Positions 54,410 through 62,492 of a stretch of 64,000 nt of DNA are shown here, one piece after another. Position 1 is the first letter of the stretch; every line of letters starts with the position of its first letter. The position numbers were made by a program, and so were the translations under genes. The notes beneath the pieces were generated by a model. That model did not search any database. It was given only the letters and a program-made list of their open reading frames with translations, and was not told where the DNA came from. Origin of the DNA: Xanthobacteraceae bacterium (GTDB lineage Bacteria; Pseudomonadota; Alphaproteobacteria; Rhizobiales; Xanthobacteraceae); assembly GCA_019745775.1 (NCBI GenBank), contig JAIESR010000013.1, positions 1 through 64,000 of the forward strand, written 5' to 3'.

Positions 54410-55993
54410 TCATTTTGACGAGGCGCCCTGCGCTGCCGGTAGTGGCGCCACCAGCTCGTCGTCCGATGTCTTGACCAGGTGCGGCGGCAGTCCAAGCGGA
54501 CGCGTGCGCGACTTGGGGATCGGCGACACGAACGGCCTGTCGCCGCGGCGGCGCTGGAGGCTCTCCTTGGCCGCCTGACGAAGCGCCGCGTCGGTCATCA
54601 AGTCGAACCCCACGCCAGCAAGAATGCGGGCGGTGTTCAGCGAGCCCTTGTCGCCGATCGACATGCCCGCGCACGCGGTCACCGCCCAGGTGTGAAGGCT
54701 CACACCGAGCGGCAGCGTCGGCCAGCCAAAGATGCCCACCGGCGTGACGTAGCTGACGTCTCCGACGTCGGTTGAGGCGCCCGCGGTAAGGTCGCCGAGC
54801 GGCGGCAACAGGCTCGTCGCCATGCCGGTTTCAGGCAGCTTCATCGCTTTCTGGCAGGTGCGTGCGAAGGCCTGCTCGTCGGCCGTCCAGTCCAGCGGCA
54901 CCGTGGCCATGTGCCGATGGACCAGCGGAACCAGCGCGTCGTTTGGCAGGAGGTCGTGCATTCCGAAAAACAGATCGAACTCGGCCCGGGTCTGGGTCGC
55001 CATCGCCGCGCCGTCTGCAATTTGCCTGACCCAGTCGGTCATGGCGCTGACTTTGTCGCGGTCGACGTCGCGGATCACGATCCACATTTGTGCAAAATCC
55101 GGCACGATGTTGGGCGCGACGCCGGCATTCTCATAGATGTAGTGGATGCGGGCCGACGGCAGGATGTGCTCGCGCATCAGGTTGACGCCGTGGGCGAACA
55201 GCTCGGCCGCCTTCAGCGCGCTGCGCCCGTCCCACGGGCTGTTGCCGGCATGCGCCGTCCGCCCATGAAACATCACCTTGGCTTTGTTGCTGGCGCTCGT
55301 GCGGATCAACCCCGTGCCGGCCACCGGCGCGGGGTGCCACGCCAGCGCGGCATCGACATCATTGAACAGCCCGTCGCGCACCATGTAGACCTTGACGCCC
55401 TCGGCTTCTTCGGCGGCACAGCCATAGACCCGGATCGTGCCGGCCGTGCCCGCCCGCTCCATCATGCGCTTGAGCGCGACCGCGGCGCCGGTGCAGCCGG
55501 CGCCAAGCATGTTGTGACCGCAGCCGTGCCCGACGGTGGCGCCGGCCGGCGCGGGCGTCTGCCGTGGCTCGGCGGCGTTCCCCAGCCCCGGCAGTGCATC
55601 ATATTCGGGCAGATATCCGATCACCGGACCACCCTTGCCCTGCCCCCATTCCGCTATGAACGCCGTGGGCGTCCCGGATGTGCCGGTGCTGACGATCTGG
55701 AAGCCGGCCGCCGTCAATTCGCGAATGTGGATGGCGGATGACTTCACTTCGGCGAGCGACAGTTCCGGTGTCGACCAGACCTCCCGTGAAATTCGCAGGA
55801 TGATGTCCCGACTATCGCCGACGGCGGTGGCTGCAGCGGCGGCCGACGCGGGCGGAGGCGCGGCCGGCCGCGCAGGCGGCGTCAGGGGGGCCTGCGCCAG
55901 GACCGGTCCGCCGGCTGCGGCTGCGACCCCACCGCTGGCCGCTGTCGCCAGCAATGTGCGGCGGTCGATCCCCGTTCTGATGTCGGCGGACAT
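54410..55993 (-). CDS. Exported M20-family amidohydrolase (AbgB-like)
   Basis: 527-aa metallo-aminohydrolase. ATG 55993 gives a Tat-type signal (IDRRTLLATAASGGVAAAAG, LAQ cleavage), then a Pro/Ala-rich linker and the M20 fold: metal-site GHGCGHNMLGAG, catalytic Glu-rich YGCAAEEAEG, and HPAPV later. The dimerisation lid is about residues 265-390. Relatives hydrolyse p-aminobenzoyl-glutamate or N-acyl amino acids, releasing aromatic acids. The 167-base gap on its 3' side (54243-54409) shows no supportable gene. Confidence 0.87.
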   Translation of the reverse strand: MSADIRTGIDRRTLLATAASGGVAAAAGGPVLAQAPLTPPARPAAPPPASAAAAATAVGDSRDIILRISREVWSTPELSLAEVKSSAIHIRELTAAGFQIVSTGTSGTPTAFIAEWGQGKGGPVIGYLPEYDALPGLGNAAEPRQTPAPAGATVGHGCGHNMLGAGCTGAAVALKRMMERAGTAGTIRVYGCAAEEAEGVKVYMVRDGLFNDVDAALAWHPAPVAGTGLIRTSASNKAKVMFHGRTAHAGNSPWDGRSALKAAELFAHGVNLMREHILPSARIHYIYENAGVAPNIVPDFAQMWIVIRDVDRDKVSAMTDWVRQIADGAAMATQTRAEFDLFFGMHDLLPNDALVPLVHRHMATVPLDWTADEQAFARTCQKAMKLPETGMATSLLPPLGDLTAGASTDVGDVSYVTPVGIFGWPTLPLGVSLHTWAVTACAGMSIGDKGSLNTARILAGVGFDLMTDAALRQAAKESLQRRRGDRPFVSPIPKSRTRPLGLPPHLVKTSDDELVAPLPAAQGASSK

Positions 55994-56169
55994 TGTCTCA
56001 CCATGCGTGGTTACGATACCGGACGTGTCCAAGTGTTCGCGATCAATTGCGGCAGCGGCGTGATACGGCCGTGCGCAAGCGGCACGGCGCAGCACATCTG
56101 GCGCAATTCTTTCCGGTCCCGGTAACGCCCTGCCATCGAAATCGGTACGTGCCGCGCACCGCGGCACGC

Positions 56170-57015
56170 TCAAGTCCCGGCGATGATCTTGCGCACATGC
56201 CCGATCAGCGCCTCGGGCGCCTGGCCGGCGACGTCATGCTCGGAATCGACCACGAATTGCGGGATGTGCGGATAGCTCTTGGTGAGCCGCTCGACCGTGG
56301 CGGCCGGATAGCGCGACGAACGGTTGCCGCGGATGATGACGGTCGGGACCTTCACCATCGCGAGCTCTTCCCACATCTCGCGCACCGGGCGGCGCGGTAA
56401 CGCGGCCCCCTCCCCGATCGGCTGGCGGTTGGCGCCATCGGGATCGCGCTTGAGCATCAGGCCCTTCTCGACCTTCACCAGCGACTGCTCGGCGCGCTTG
56501 CGGTCCCACGAGAAGCGCGGTGGATTGGAAAACTTGTACTTGGCCATCGCGGCCTCGACGGAGTCGTAGATGTACGGCGGGTTGCCCACCGACTTGCCGG
56601 TGCGCGCGCTTTCTTCGCGGTTCATCTGACTGTCGACCAGGATCAGCTTCTCGGTCATCTGCGGAAAGTTGACCGCGAACGAGATGATGGTCGGGCCGGC
56701 GCCGGAATGGCCCATGATGAACGCCTTCGGCCACTTCATCACGCCCATCACCGCCAGCATGTCGTCGATCAGCGCGTCCAGCGAATTGTCCTTGCTCGGG
56801 CTCCAGGTGGAATCGCCCCAGCCGCGCCGGTCGGGCACCACCACCTCGCGGTCGTTCGCGAGCGCGGAGCCGACCTCGATCCAGTCGACCGAATCGTAAT
56901 AGTTAGATCCGTGCAGGATCAGGATCGGCGTGGCGCCGCCGGGCTTGCCGAAGACACGATAGAACAGGGTGACGTCACCGGAGTTGACCCGCCCGCTGCG
57001 GTGTTCGTACGCCAT
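56170..57015 (-). CDS. Alpha/beta hydrolase
   Basis: 281-aa alpha/beta-fold hydrolase. ILILHGSNYYDSVDW at the oxyanion strand, nucleophile Ser in FIMGHSGAGPTIISF, and a late His in VVDSEHDVAGQ. ATG 57015 has GGGAGG 5 nt upstream. It resembles C-C bond or ester hydrolases but not one defined subfamily. It lies upstream of the exported M20 enzyme (176-bp gap, same strand), so a joint role in hydrolysing conjugates is possible. It is unrelated to the tandem pair at 4-5.7 kb beyond the fold. Confidence 0.85.
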   Translation of the reverse strand: MAYEHRSGRVNSGDVTLFYRVFGKPGGATPILILHGSNYYDSVDWIEVGSALANDREVVVPDRRGWGDSTWSPSKDNSLDALIDDMLAVMGVMKWPKAFIMGHSGAGPTIISFAVNFPQMTEKLILVDSQMNREESARTGKSVGNPPYIYDSVEAAMAKYKFSNPPRFSWDRKRAEQSLVKVEKGLMLKRDPDGANRQPIGEGAALPRRPVREMWEELAMVKVPTVIIRGNRSSRYPAATVERLTKSYPHIPQFVVDSEHDVAGQAPEALIGHVRKIIAGT

Positions 57016-57077
57016 CACAACCTCCCCGAAATCTTTTCAAACTTGTTGTCGTGTTCGTGCTTCGGACTCGGTCTGCT

Positions 57078-57100
57078 CCCTTTCCCCTCCGGGGAGAGGG
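57078..57100. repeat. CCC(T)CCCC hairpin repeat
   Basis: CCCTTTCCCC and GGGGAGAGGG with a TCC loop, between the hydrolase and pseudoprotease genes. It is similar to the modules at 52789-52930. It may act as a terminator after the pseudoprotease on the minus strand. Confidence 0.35.
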
Positions 57101-57150
57101 AACAGGCCGCCTCCGCCGCACGACTGTATCAGTATCTCAGACTATCAAAA

Positions 57151-58125
57151 TCAATGCAGCCGCGGCGCCTTCAGGAAGCGCCGCCGGTCGGCAGATGGTA
57201 CCTTCAGCTCGAAGGTCTTGCCGTCACGATAGACGGTGAGCGGCACATCGACGCCGGCATTGCCCTGCGCCCAGATGCGCCGGAACAGCCCGGCGAGATC
57301 AGAGACCTCGGTACCGCCGACGGCGAGCACCACGTCGCCGGTGCGAAGGTCGGCCTTGCGCGCCGGCCCGCGGCTCGACATGCCGACCACCACGACGCGA
57401 TCATTCACCTCGGTCGCATAGAGACCGAGCCACGGCCGCGGCGGCTGATTGCGACGGCCAAGCGTCAAGAGATCCTCGTAGATCGGTTTGAGCAGATCGA
57501 TCGGCACCACCATGTTGAGATGCTCGGTGCCCTGCTCGCGCGGCTGCTCGAGCTGCAGCGAGCCGATGCCCTGCAGATCGCCGCGTGCGCCGATCAGGGC
57601 GGTGCCGCCCCAATTGGGGTGCGCCGGCGCGGTGAAGATCGCCTCGTCGAGCACGTATTCCCAGTAGCCGGCGAATTCCTGCCGCGCCGCGACGCGCGCC
57701 GCCACCGAATGCTGCCGCCCGCCGGCGCCGCCGACGACGACGCGCTCGCCGACCTGCAACGCGCCCGACTGTCCGATCGGGATCGGCTCGAGGTCGACGC
57801 GGGCGAGCGCCTGCACCAGCCCGAAGCCGGTCTCCTGGTCGTAGCCGAGCACGTGCCCGGGCGCGACCTTGCCGTCGCTGAAGGTGAGCCAGATCTGTTC
57901 GGCTTCGGTGATGAGATAGCCGATGGTGAGGACGACGCCGCCCTCGCGGATCAGCACGCCGTTGCCGGCACGCTCGGTGCCGAGCGTCTCGGCGGAGAAC
58001 GCATCGGACGGCACGATCGAACGAATCCCGACCACCGCGCCGAGCGCGCGATCGAGATCGTAGTCGTAGTCTTCCGGCTTTGGCTGCGCTCCGGAGGGTA
58101 CCGTCCATTCAGGCGTGCGTGACAT
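57151..58125 (-). CDS. HtrA-like pseudoprotease with PDZ domain
   Basis: 324-aa S1C (HtrA/DegP) fold protein lacking the catalytic triad. GVVLTIGYLITEA replaces LTNAHVV (His to Tyr70), DQETGFGLVQA replaces the Asp-Leu-Ala motif (Asp to Gly100), and HPNWGGTALIG replaces GNSGGPL (Ser to Trp172). The scaffold and a C-terminal PDZ domain (about 230-310; PWLGLYATEV, RKADLRTGDVVLAVGGTEV) remain. No signal peptide is visible from ATG 58125, so it may be cytoplasmic. It is probably a binding scaffold or regulator. Confidence 0.85.
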   Translation of the reverse strand: MSRTPEWTVPSGAQPKPEDYDYDLDRALGAVVGIRSIVPSDAFSAETLGTERAGNGVLIREGGVVLTIGYLITEAEQIWLTFSDGKVAPGHVLGYDQETGFGLVQALARVDLEPIPIGQSGALQVGERVVVGGAGGRQHSVAARVAARQEFAGYWEYVLDEAIFTAPAHPNWGGTALIGARGDLQGIGSLQLEQPREQGTEHLNMVVPIDLLKPIYEDLLTLGRRNQPPRPWLGLYATEVNDRVVVVGMSSRGPARKADLRTGDVVLAVGGTEVSDLAGLFRRIWAQGNAGVDVPLTVYRDGKTFELKVPSADRRRFLKAPRLH

Positions 58126-58370
58126 TTCCCGAAACTCCTTCGTCGCCGAGCCCCGGCGCTCACAACTGCGACTCTCGCGTCGCGAGCGAGCTGACATCGT
58201 GAAGCTAACACCTCTACACAGTCAATTCGACCCCTCGGCCTGGGGCGCCAAGGATGGTCCAATGGAAATACGATGAACAATCTGAAAGGTTTCGAGACCG
58301 GAGCAACGTCGATCAGGCGTCCGACAGTGATTCAAGATAAAGAGCACAAGAGTCAGGATCGAGAGAGGGA

Positions 58371-58448
58371 TGGTACAGCTGGGTGGGTTCGAACCACCGA
58401 CCTCCGGTTCCACAGACCGGCGCTCTGAACCAGCTGAGCTACAGCTGC
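58371..58448 (-). tRNA. tRNA-His (GTG)
   Basis: A full cloverleaf on the minus strand, including encoded CCA (58371-58373). The anticodon loop CTGTGGA reads GTG (His) on a CCGGT/ACCGG stem; the T-loop is TTCGAAC. The acceptor stem GCAGCTG/CAGCTGT has a G1-U72 wobble and discriminator A73, and the -1 base is T, so there is no encoded G-1. This is the altered tRNA-His identity known in alphaproteobacteria. Confidence 0.95.
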
Positions 58449-58567
58449 ACAATGGTGCGATTTGGTTCGCAAGGCGGTTTGAACCTAGGAGCCGGCCTCT
58501 GCTTTGGCAAGCCCGGGTCGCTCCGCCCACTGCTTGGTAGCACCGCTATGTCTTTTCGTTCAAATGC

Positions 58568-58597
58568 AAAAAAGCCCGGGCGGCAAACCCGGGCTTT
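58568..58597 (-). terminator. Intrinsic terminator of the phasin gene
   Basis: A perfect 10-bp stem AAAGCCCGGG/CCCGGGCTTT with a 7-nt loop, followed on the minus strand by TTTTT. It lies about 30 nt beyond the phasin stop. Confidence 0.88.
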
Positions 58598-58629
58598 CCG
58601 TGACGGCGATCACATGGATCAGGGGTGTA

Positions 58630-59139
58630 TCAGGCGACCTTGGAGAAGGCCTTGCTGACGCTGTCCTTGATCGGCTCGGCGGTCTCGGTCGCCATTTTCT
58701 GGGCGAGCGCCGCGAGGTCCTTGGTCTGGGCGGTGACGGCCTCGAACTGCTTGCGCGCATGCGCGGTCGAGAGCTCGATCATGTCCGAATAGGACTTCAC
58801 GGTCATCAACTCGGTGTAGAAGTCGAACGCCGCATTGGTGTTGACGCGGGTCGCTTCGATCAGCTTGAGGCCGTAGTCGGCAGCGCCCTTGGCGGCGTTG
58901 GAATAGGTGTCCTCGAGCACATCGGTCGCCTCTTCGGCGGCGGCCTTCATCTTCTCGTAGGTCTCCTTGGCTTGCGAAGCGCCCTTTTCGGCGAATTCGC
59001 GGAATGCCGCGGGGATTTCCAGCTTCGGCATCTCAAAGTTGGGGACTTCGAACTTCGGAAACTCAAACGCGGACGCAGCGGGCCCGGGAATGGCAGGCTT
59101 CGCCTTGGTGCGCGGATTGGTGTGCGTTGCCTCGGACAT
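58630..59139 (-). CDS. Phasin family protein
   Basis: 169-aa phasin, a small amphipathic protein that coats polyhydroxyalkanoate granules. The N-terminus is Pro/Ala-rich with the repeated FEFPKFEVPNFEMPKLEIP pattern, then EKGASQAKETYEKMKAAAEE and the phasin_2 core FDFYTELMTVKSYSDMIELS, ending in an Ala/Thr-rich helix. ATG 59139 has AAGGA 9 nt upstream. It has a strong terminator and a candidate PhaR operator upstream, implying tight control by PHB status. No phaC or phaB is in the window. Confidence 0.92.
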   Translation of the reverse strand: MSEATHTNPRTKAKPAIPGPAASAFEFPKFEVPNFEMPKLEIPAAFREFAEKGASQAKETYEKMKAAAEEATDVLEDTYSNAAKGAADYGLKLIEATRVNTNAAFDFYTELMTVKSYSDMIELSTAHARKQFEAVTAQTKDLAALAQKMATETAEPIKDSVSKAFSKVA

Positions 59140-59325
59140 ACAATCGATCCTTCCCTTTCGATCGGTTTTGATGGGCGGCTGGGACACTTTGCTGGACCCT
59201 GCCGCCCGGGCGTGGTCCGTGTCGCATTCCCACTGTCAACTTTGGTATTGCTTCGCCGGCCTGCCGCTCGTGGCGAATGCCTAATCAGGTGGCAGCCTCA
59301 GTTGCGAAATATGGCACAAGTTCGG

Positions 59326-59356
59326 GTGCAATGCAATATGAAATATTGCGATGCAC
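59326..59356. promoter_or_regulatory. TGC-rich inverted repeat, candidate PhaR operator
   Basis: GTGCAATGCAATAT (59326-59339) and ATATTGCGATGCAC (59343-59356) form 14-bp arms with two mismatches and a 3-nt spacer, about 190 bp upstream of the phasin start in the 455-base gap 59140-59594, which holds no gene. PhaR repressors bind TGC-rich repeats before phasin genes. The match to this regulator is inference. Confidence 0.45.
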
Positions 59357-59594
59357 AATGTGCGTTTTGTACACCGACCTCAGCAACCCCTTTGCGCGGT
59401 GCCCCAAGTTGCCGTCGATCGCACGGGAAATACCACCGCCTGCAACCGCCAACCCGTTGTAAAAGTTAAGGTTATCGCCGCTTTAGGGGCAGCTCCGGGC
59501 GCCCCGGCGTGGACGCTGCACGAGCCCCCGACTAGTAAGAAACCGTTAAGGATCCTGGCATGCCTGGCCCCTTGCCGGCGCAACGCGGTGGGCG

Positions 59595-62432
59595 ATGATT
59601 GGCTGGTTGGACGACCCTCGCTTGAGGCCGCTGGCGCTCCGCCCGACGCCGGCGTGGCTATGGTCGCCCGACGCAACACAGGTGCTGTGGGCCAACCCGA
59701 CCGGCGCCGCGATCTTCAACGCGCCGACGCCGGCCGCGCTTGCGATCCGTAGCTTCGAACGAACCTCCATCGCCGCCGTCGAAGTCGCGCGCGTCGCAGC
59801 GACGCTGCGTGGCGATGGTGCGGTGCGGCTTGAACGGCTGCGCGGCTTCGGCGCCGCGATGGGCCGCATGCTGACCTGCGCCTGTTCGCGCATCGCGCTC
59901 GCCGACGGCACGACCGCGGTGCTGATCGCCGCGACCGAGATCGCCGGCCCCCACCTGTCGCTGCAAGAACGCGTGTCGCGGCTGCTCGCCGCCAATGTCG
60001 AACCGCTGGCGGTGTTCGGTGACGACGGCGCGCTGATCGGCGCGACCGCGCAGGCGCGCCGCCTGATCGGCGACAAGCGATCGCTCGATGATCTCGCGGC
60101 AATCACCGGCGACCGCGTGTGCCAGCCGCCGGTGTGGTTTGCGACGCTCGGCAAGCGTGCTGTCGAGCCCGCGGCGGTTGCAGCGGCGATACCTGTCCAC
60201 ACTCCTCTGATCGAGTCGCCACCGCCCGCAGGCGCGCCGCCGGCCAAGCCCGTTGCGCATGACATCCCGGAGACCGTGCAGCCGGAGCTGTTCCCCGATC
60301 TCCCGCCGGTGCCGTCACCGGCGACGACGCCGGCCGCGCTGGAGGAACGGCACCATCCGCTGCGCTTCGTGTGGCAGATGGATCCGGAGGGCCGCTTCAC
60401 CATCGACTCCGCCGAATTCCTGGCGATCATGGGACCACGGACAGCGGCGCTGATCGGCCAGCCATGGCCGTTCATCGCGTCGGTGACGCAGCTCGACCCC
60501 GAAGGCCAGGTCGCGCGCGCAATCGCGACGCGCGCCACCTTTAGCGGCGTGCTGGTCGCCTGGCGCATCGACGACAGCGACGAGCGCCTGGGCGTGGAGT
60601 TGTCCGGCCTGCCGGTGTTCGACCGCGACCGAAATTTCTGCGGCTATCGCGGTTTCGGCGTCTGCCGCGACATCGCGCGTCTCAACGCGATCGCGCAGGC
60701 CCGCCAGGCCGGCACATTGAACCCACCGGCGACATCGATCGCGGCGTCCGCCGTTCAGCCGCAGGATGCGCCCGGCCTCACCCCGGTCGAGCGTTACGCG
60801 TTCGACGAGCTGTCGCGCCGGCTGACCAGCCGCATCAACGAGGCCGATGCGCGCGCGCAGCAGGCCGCCAACACCAATGTGCCGGCGGCCAACACCAAAG
60901 AGCCGGCCGCGACGCCGCAGCACCCGCAGGTCGTCGAGGCGCCGCCGGACGCGGAGCCGCCGATCGAGGACCGGACGCGGCCGTTTCTCGACCGGCTGCC
61001 GATCGGCGTGCTGGTGTACCGGCTGAGCCATCTGTTGTACGCCAACAAGGCGTTCCTGGATTGGACCGGCAGCGAAAGCCTCGACGCGCTGGCGGAAGCG
61101 GGCGGGCTTGACAGCCTGATGATCGAGTCCGGCGACATCGCTATCGAGGAGGGCGGCCGCAAGTCGTTCCGGATCGCCAGCTTCGCCGACGAGAAGCGCG
61201 TCGCCGAGGCGCGGCTGCTGGAGGTGCCGTGGGACCGCGAATCGGCGTTCGCGCTCCTGACCATGCCGCCCGCCGAAGATGCCGTCACCAAGGCAGAGCT
61301 CGACGCCGCGCGCGCGCTGGCCGCCGAGCTCACCGCGATCCTCGATACCGCCACCGACGGCGTGATCGTGCTCGATCGCGCCGCGCGCATCGTGTCGGGC
61401 AATCGCAGCGCGCAGGCGCTGTTCGGCTATGACGCGACCGAGTTCGAAGGCCGGAGCTTTGCCGATCTGTTCGCGCCGGAAAGCATCGGCACCGCGATCG
61501 AATACATGGAACGGCTGCAGGGGCAGGGTGTCACGGCGCTGATCAACGACGGCCGCGAGGTGATCGGCCGCGAGCGGCTCGGCGGCCTCATTCCGATGTT
61601 CATGACCATGGGCCGGCTCGGCGAGGCCGGCGAAAGATATTGCGCGGTGTTCCGTGACGTCACGCCGTGGAAGAAAGCGGAGGAGGAGCTGATCGCGGCG
61701 CGCCGCGACGCCGAGCGCGCGTCGTCGGCGAAGTCGGACTTCCTCGCCAAGATCAGCCACGAGATCCGCACGCCCCTCAACGCCATCATCGGCTTCTCGG
61801 AGGTGATGACCGAGGAGCGCTTCGGCCCGATCGGCAACGACCGTTACCGTCAGTACCTCAAGGATATCCATGCCTCCGGCGCGCACCTGATCTCGTTGCT
61901 CAACGACCTGCTTGATCTCTCCAAGATCGAGGCCGGCAAGCTCGAGCTCACCTTGACCAACGTCTCACTCAACGATTTGACCCAGCAATGCGTCGCTATC
62001 ATGCAACCGCCGGCCAACCGCGAGCGCGTCATCATCCGCACCTCGCTGTCGCCGCGATTGCCCCAGGTAATGGCGGACGCGCGCTCGGTGCGTCAGATCG
62101 TGCTCAATCTGCTCTCGAACTCGATCAAGTTCACGGTTGCGGGGGGACAGGTGATCGTCTCGACCGCGATCACGGATCGCGGCGAGGTGGCGTTGCGCGT
62201 GCGCGACACCGGCATCGGCATGAACGAGAAGGACCTCGCGACCGCGCTCGAGCCGTTCCGCCAGGTCGCGACCGTGACACGCGCGCGGCCGGGCGGCACC
62301 GGACTCGGGCTGCCGCTGACCAAGGCGCTGGCCGAGGCCAACCACGCGAGGTTCAATATCAAGAGCGCGCCGAACGAGGGGACGCTGGTCGAGATCACGT
62401 TCCCGGGCGCGCGGCTTCTGGCGGCGCAGTAG
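59595..62432 (+). CDS. pdhS: PAS-domain sensor histidine kinase, PdhS-like
   Basis: 945-aa kinase without visible membrane segments. The N-terminal PAS-like part (PTPAWLWSPDATQVLWANPT) is followed by Pro-rich linkers, then a PAS domain (AELTAILDTATDGVIVLDR). The HisKA domain carries phospho-acceptor His722 in LAKISHEIRTPLNAIIGFSE and the DivJ/PleC/PdhS hallmark EERFGPIGNDRYRQYLKDIH. The HATPase has N-box NLLSNSIKF, G1 DTGIGMNEK and G2 GTGLGLPL. PdhS kinases act on DivK in cell-cycle and asymmetry control. Cytoplasmic length and hallmarks favour PdhS over membrane-bound DivJ or PleC. Confidence 0.85.
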   Translation: MIGWLDDPRLRPLALRPTPAWLWSPDATQVLWANPTGAAIFNAPTPAALAIRSFERTSIAAVEVARVAATLRGDGAVRLERLRGFGAAMGRMLTCACSRIALADGTTAVLIAATEIAGPHLSLQERVSRLLAANVEPLAVFGDDGALIGATAQARRLIGDKRSLDDLAAITGDRVCQPPVWFATLGKRAVEPAAVAAAIPVHTPLIESPPPAGAPPAKPVAHDIPETVQPELFPDLPPVPSPATTPAALEERHHPLRFVWQMDPEGRFTIDSAEFLAIMGPRTAALIGQPWPFIASVTQLDPEGQVARAIATRATFSGVLVAWRIDDSDERLGVELSGLPVFDRDRNFCGYRGFGVCRDIARLNAIAQARQAGTLNPPATSIAASAVQPQDAPGLTPVERYAFDELSRRLTSRINEADARAQQAANTNVPAANTKEPAATPQHPQVVEAPPDAEPPIEDRTRPFLDRLPIGVLVYRLSHLLYANKAFLDWTGSESLDALAEAGGLDSLMIESGDIAIEEGGRKSFRIASFADEKRVAEARLLEVPWDRESAFALLTMPPAEDAVTKAELDAARALAAELTAILDTATDGVIVLDRAARIVSGNRSAQALFGYDATEFEGRSFADLFAPESIGTAIEYMERLQGQGVTALINDGREVIGRERLGGLIPMFMTMGRLGEAGERYCAVFRDVTPWKKAEEELIAARRDAERASSAKSDFLAKISHEIRTPLNAIIGFSEVMTEERFGPIGNDRYRQYLKDIHASGAHLISLLNDLLDLSKIEAGKLELTLTNVSLNDLTQQCVAIMQPPANRERVIIRTSLSPRLPQVMADARSVRQIVLNLLSNSIKFTVAGGQVIVSTAITDRGEVALRVRDTGIGMNEKDLATALEPFRQVATVTRARPGGTGLGLPLTKALAEANHARFNIKSAPNEGTLVEITFPGARLLAAQ

Positions 62433-62492
62433 CACCCCGCAAGAAGCGCCCGCGCCTTCGAATTGAGCCAGCCGTCCGCGGAAGACGTTCGC

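Noticed and set aside
54276-54674. A frame overlapping the M20 gene whose end resembles the C-terminus of the alpha/beta hydrolase (LIGH motif)
   Set aside because: The similarity is only about ten residues and the frame overlaps a certain gene, so a gene remnant is not supportable.
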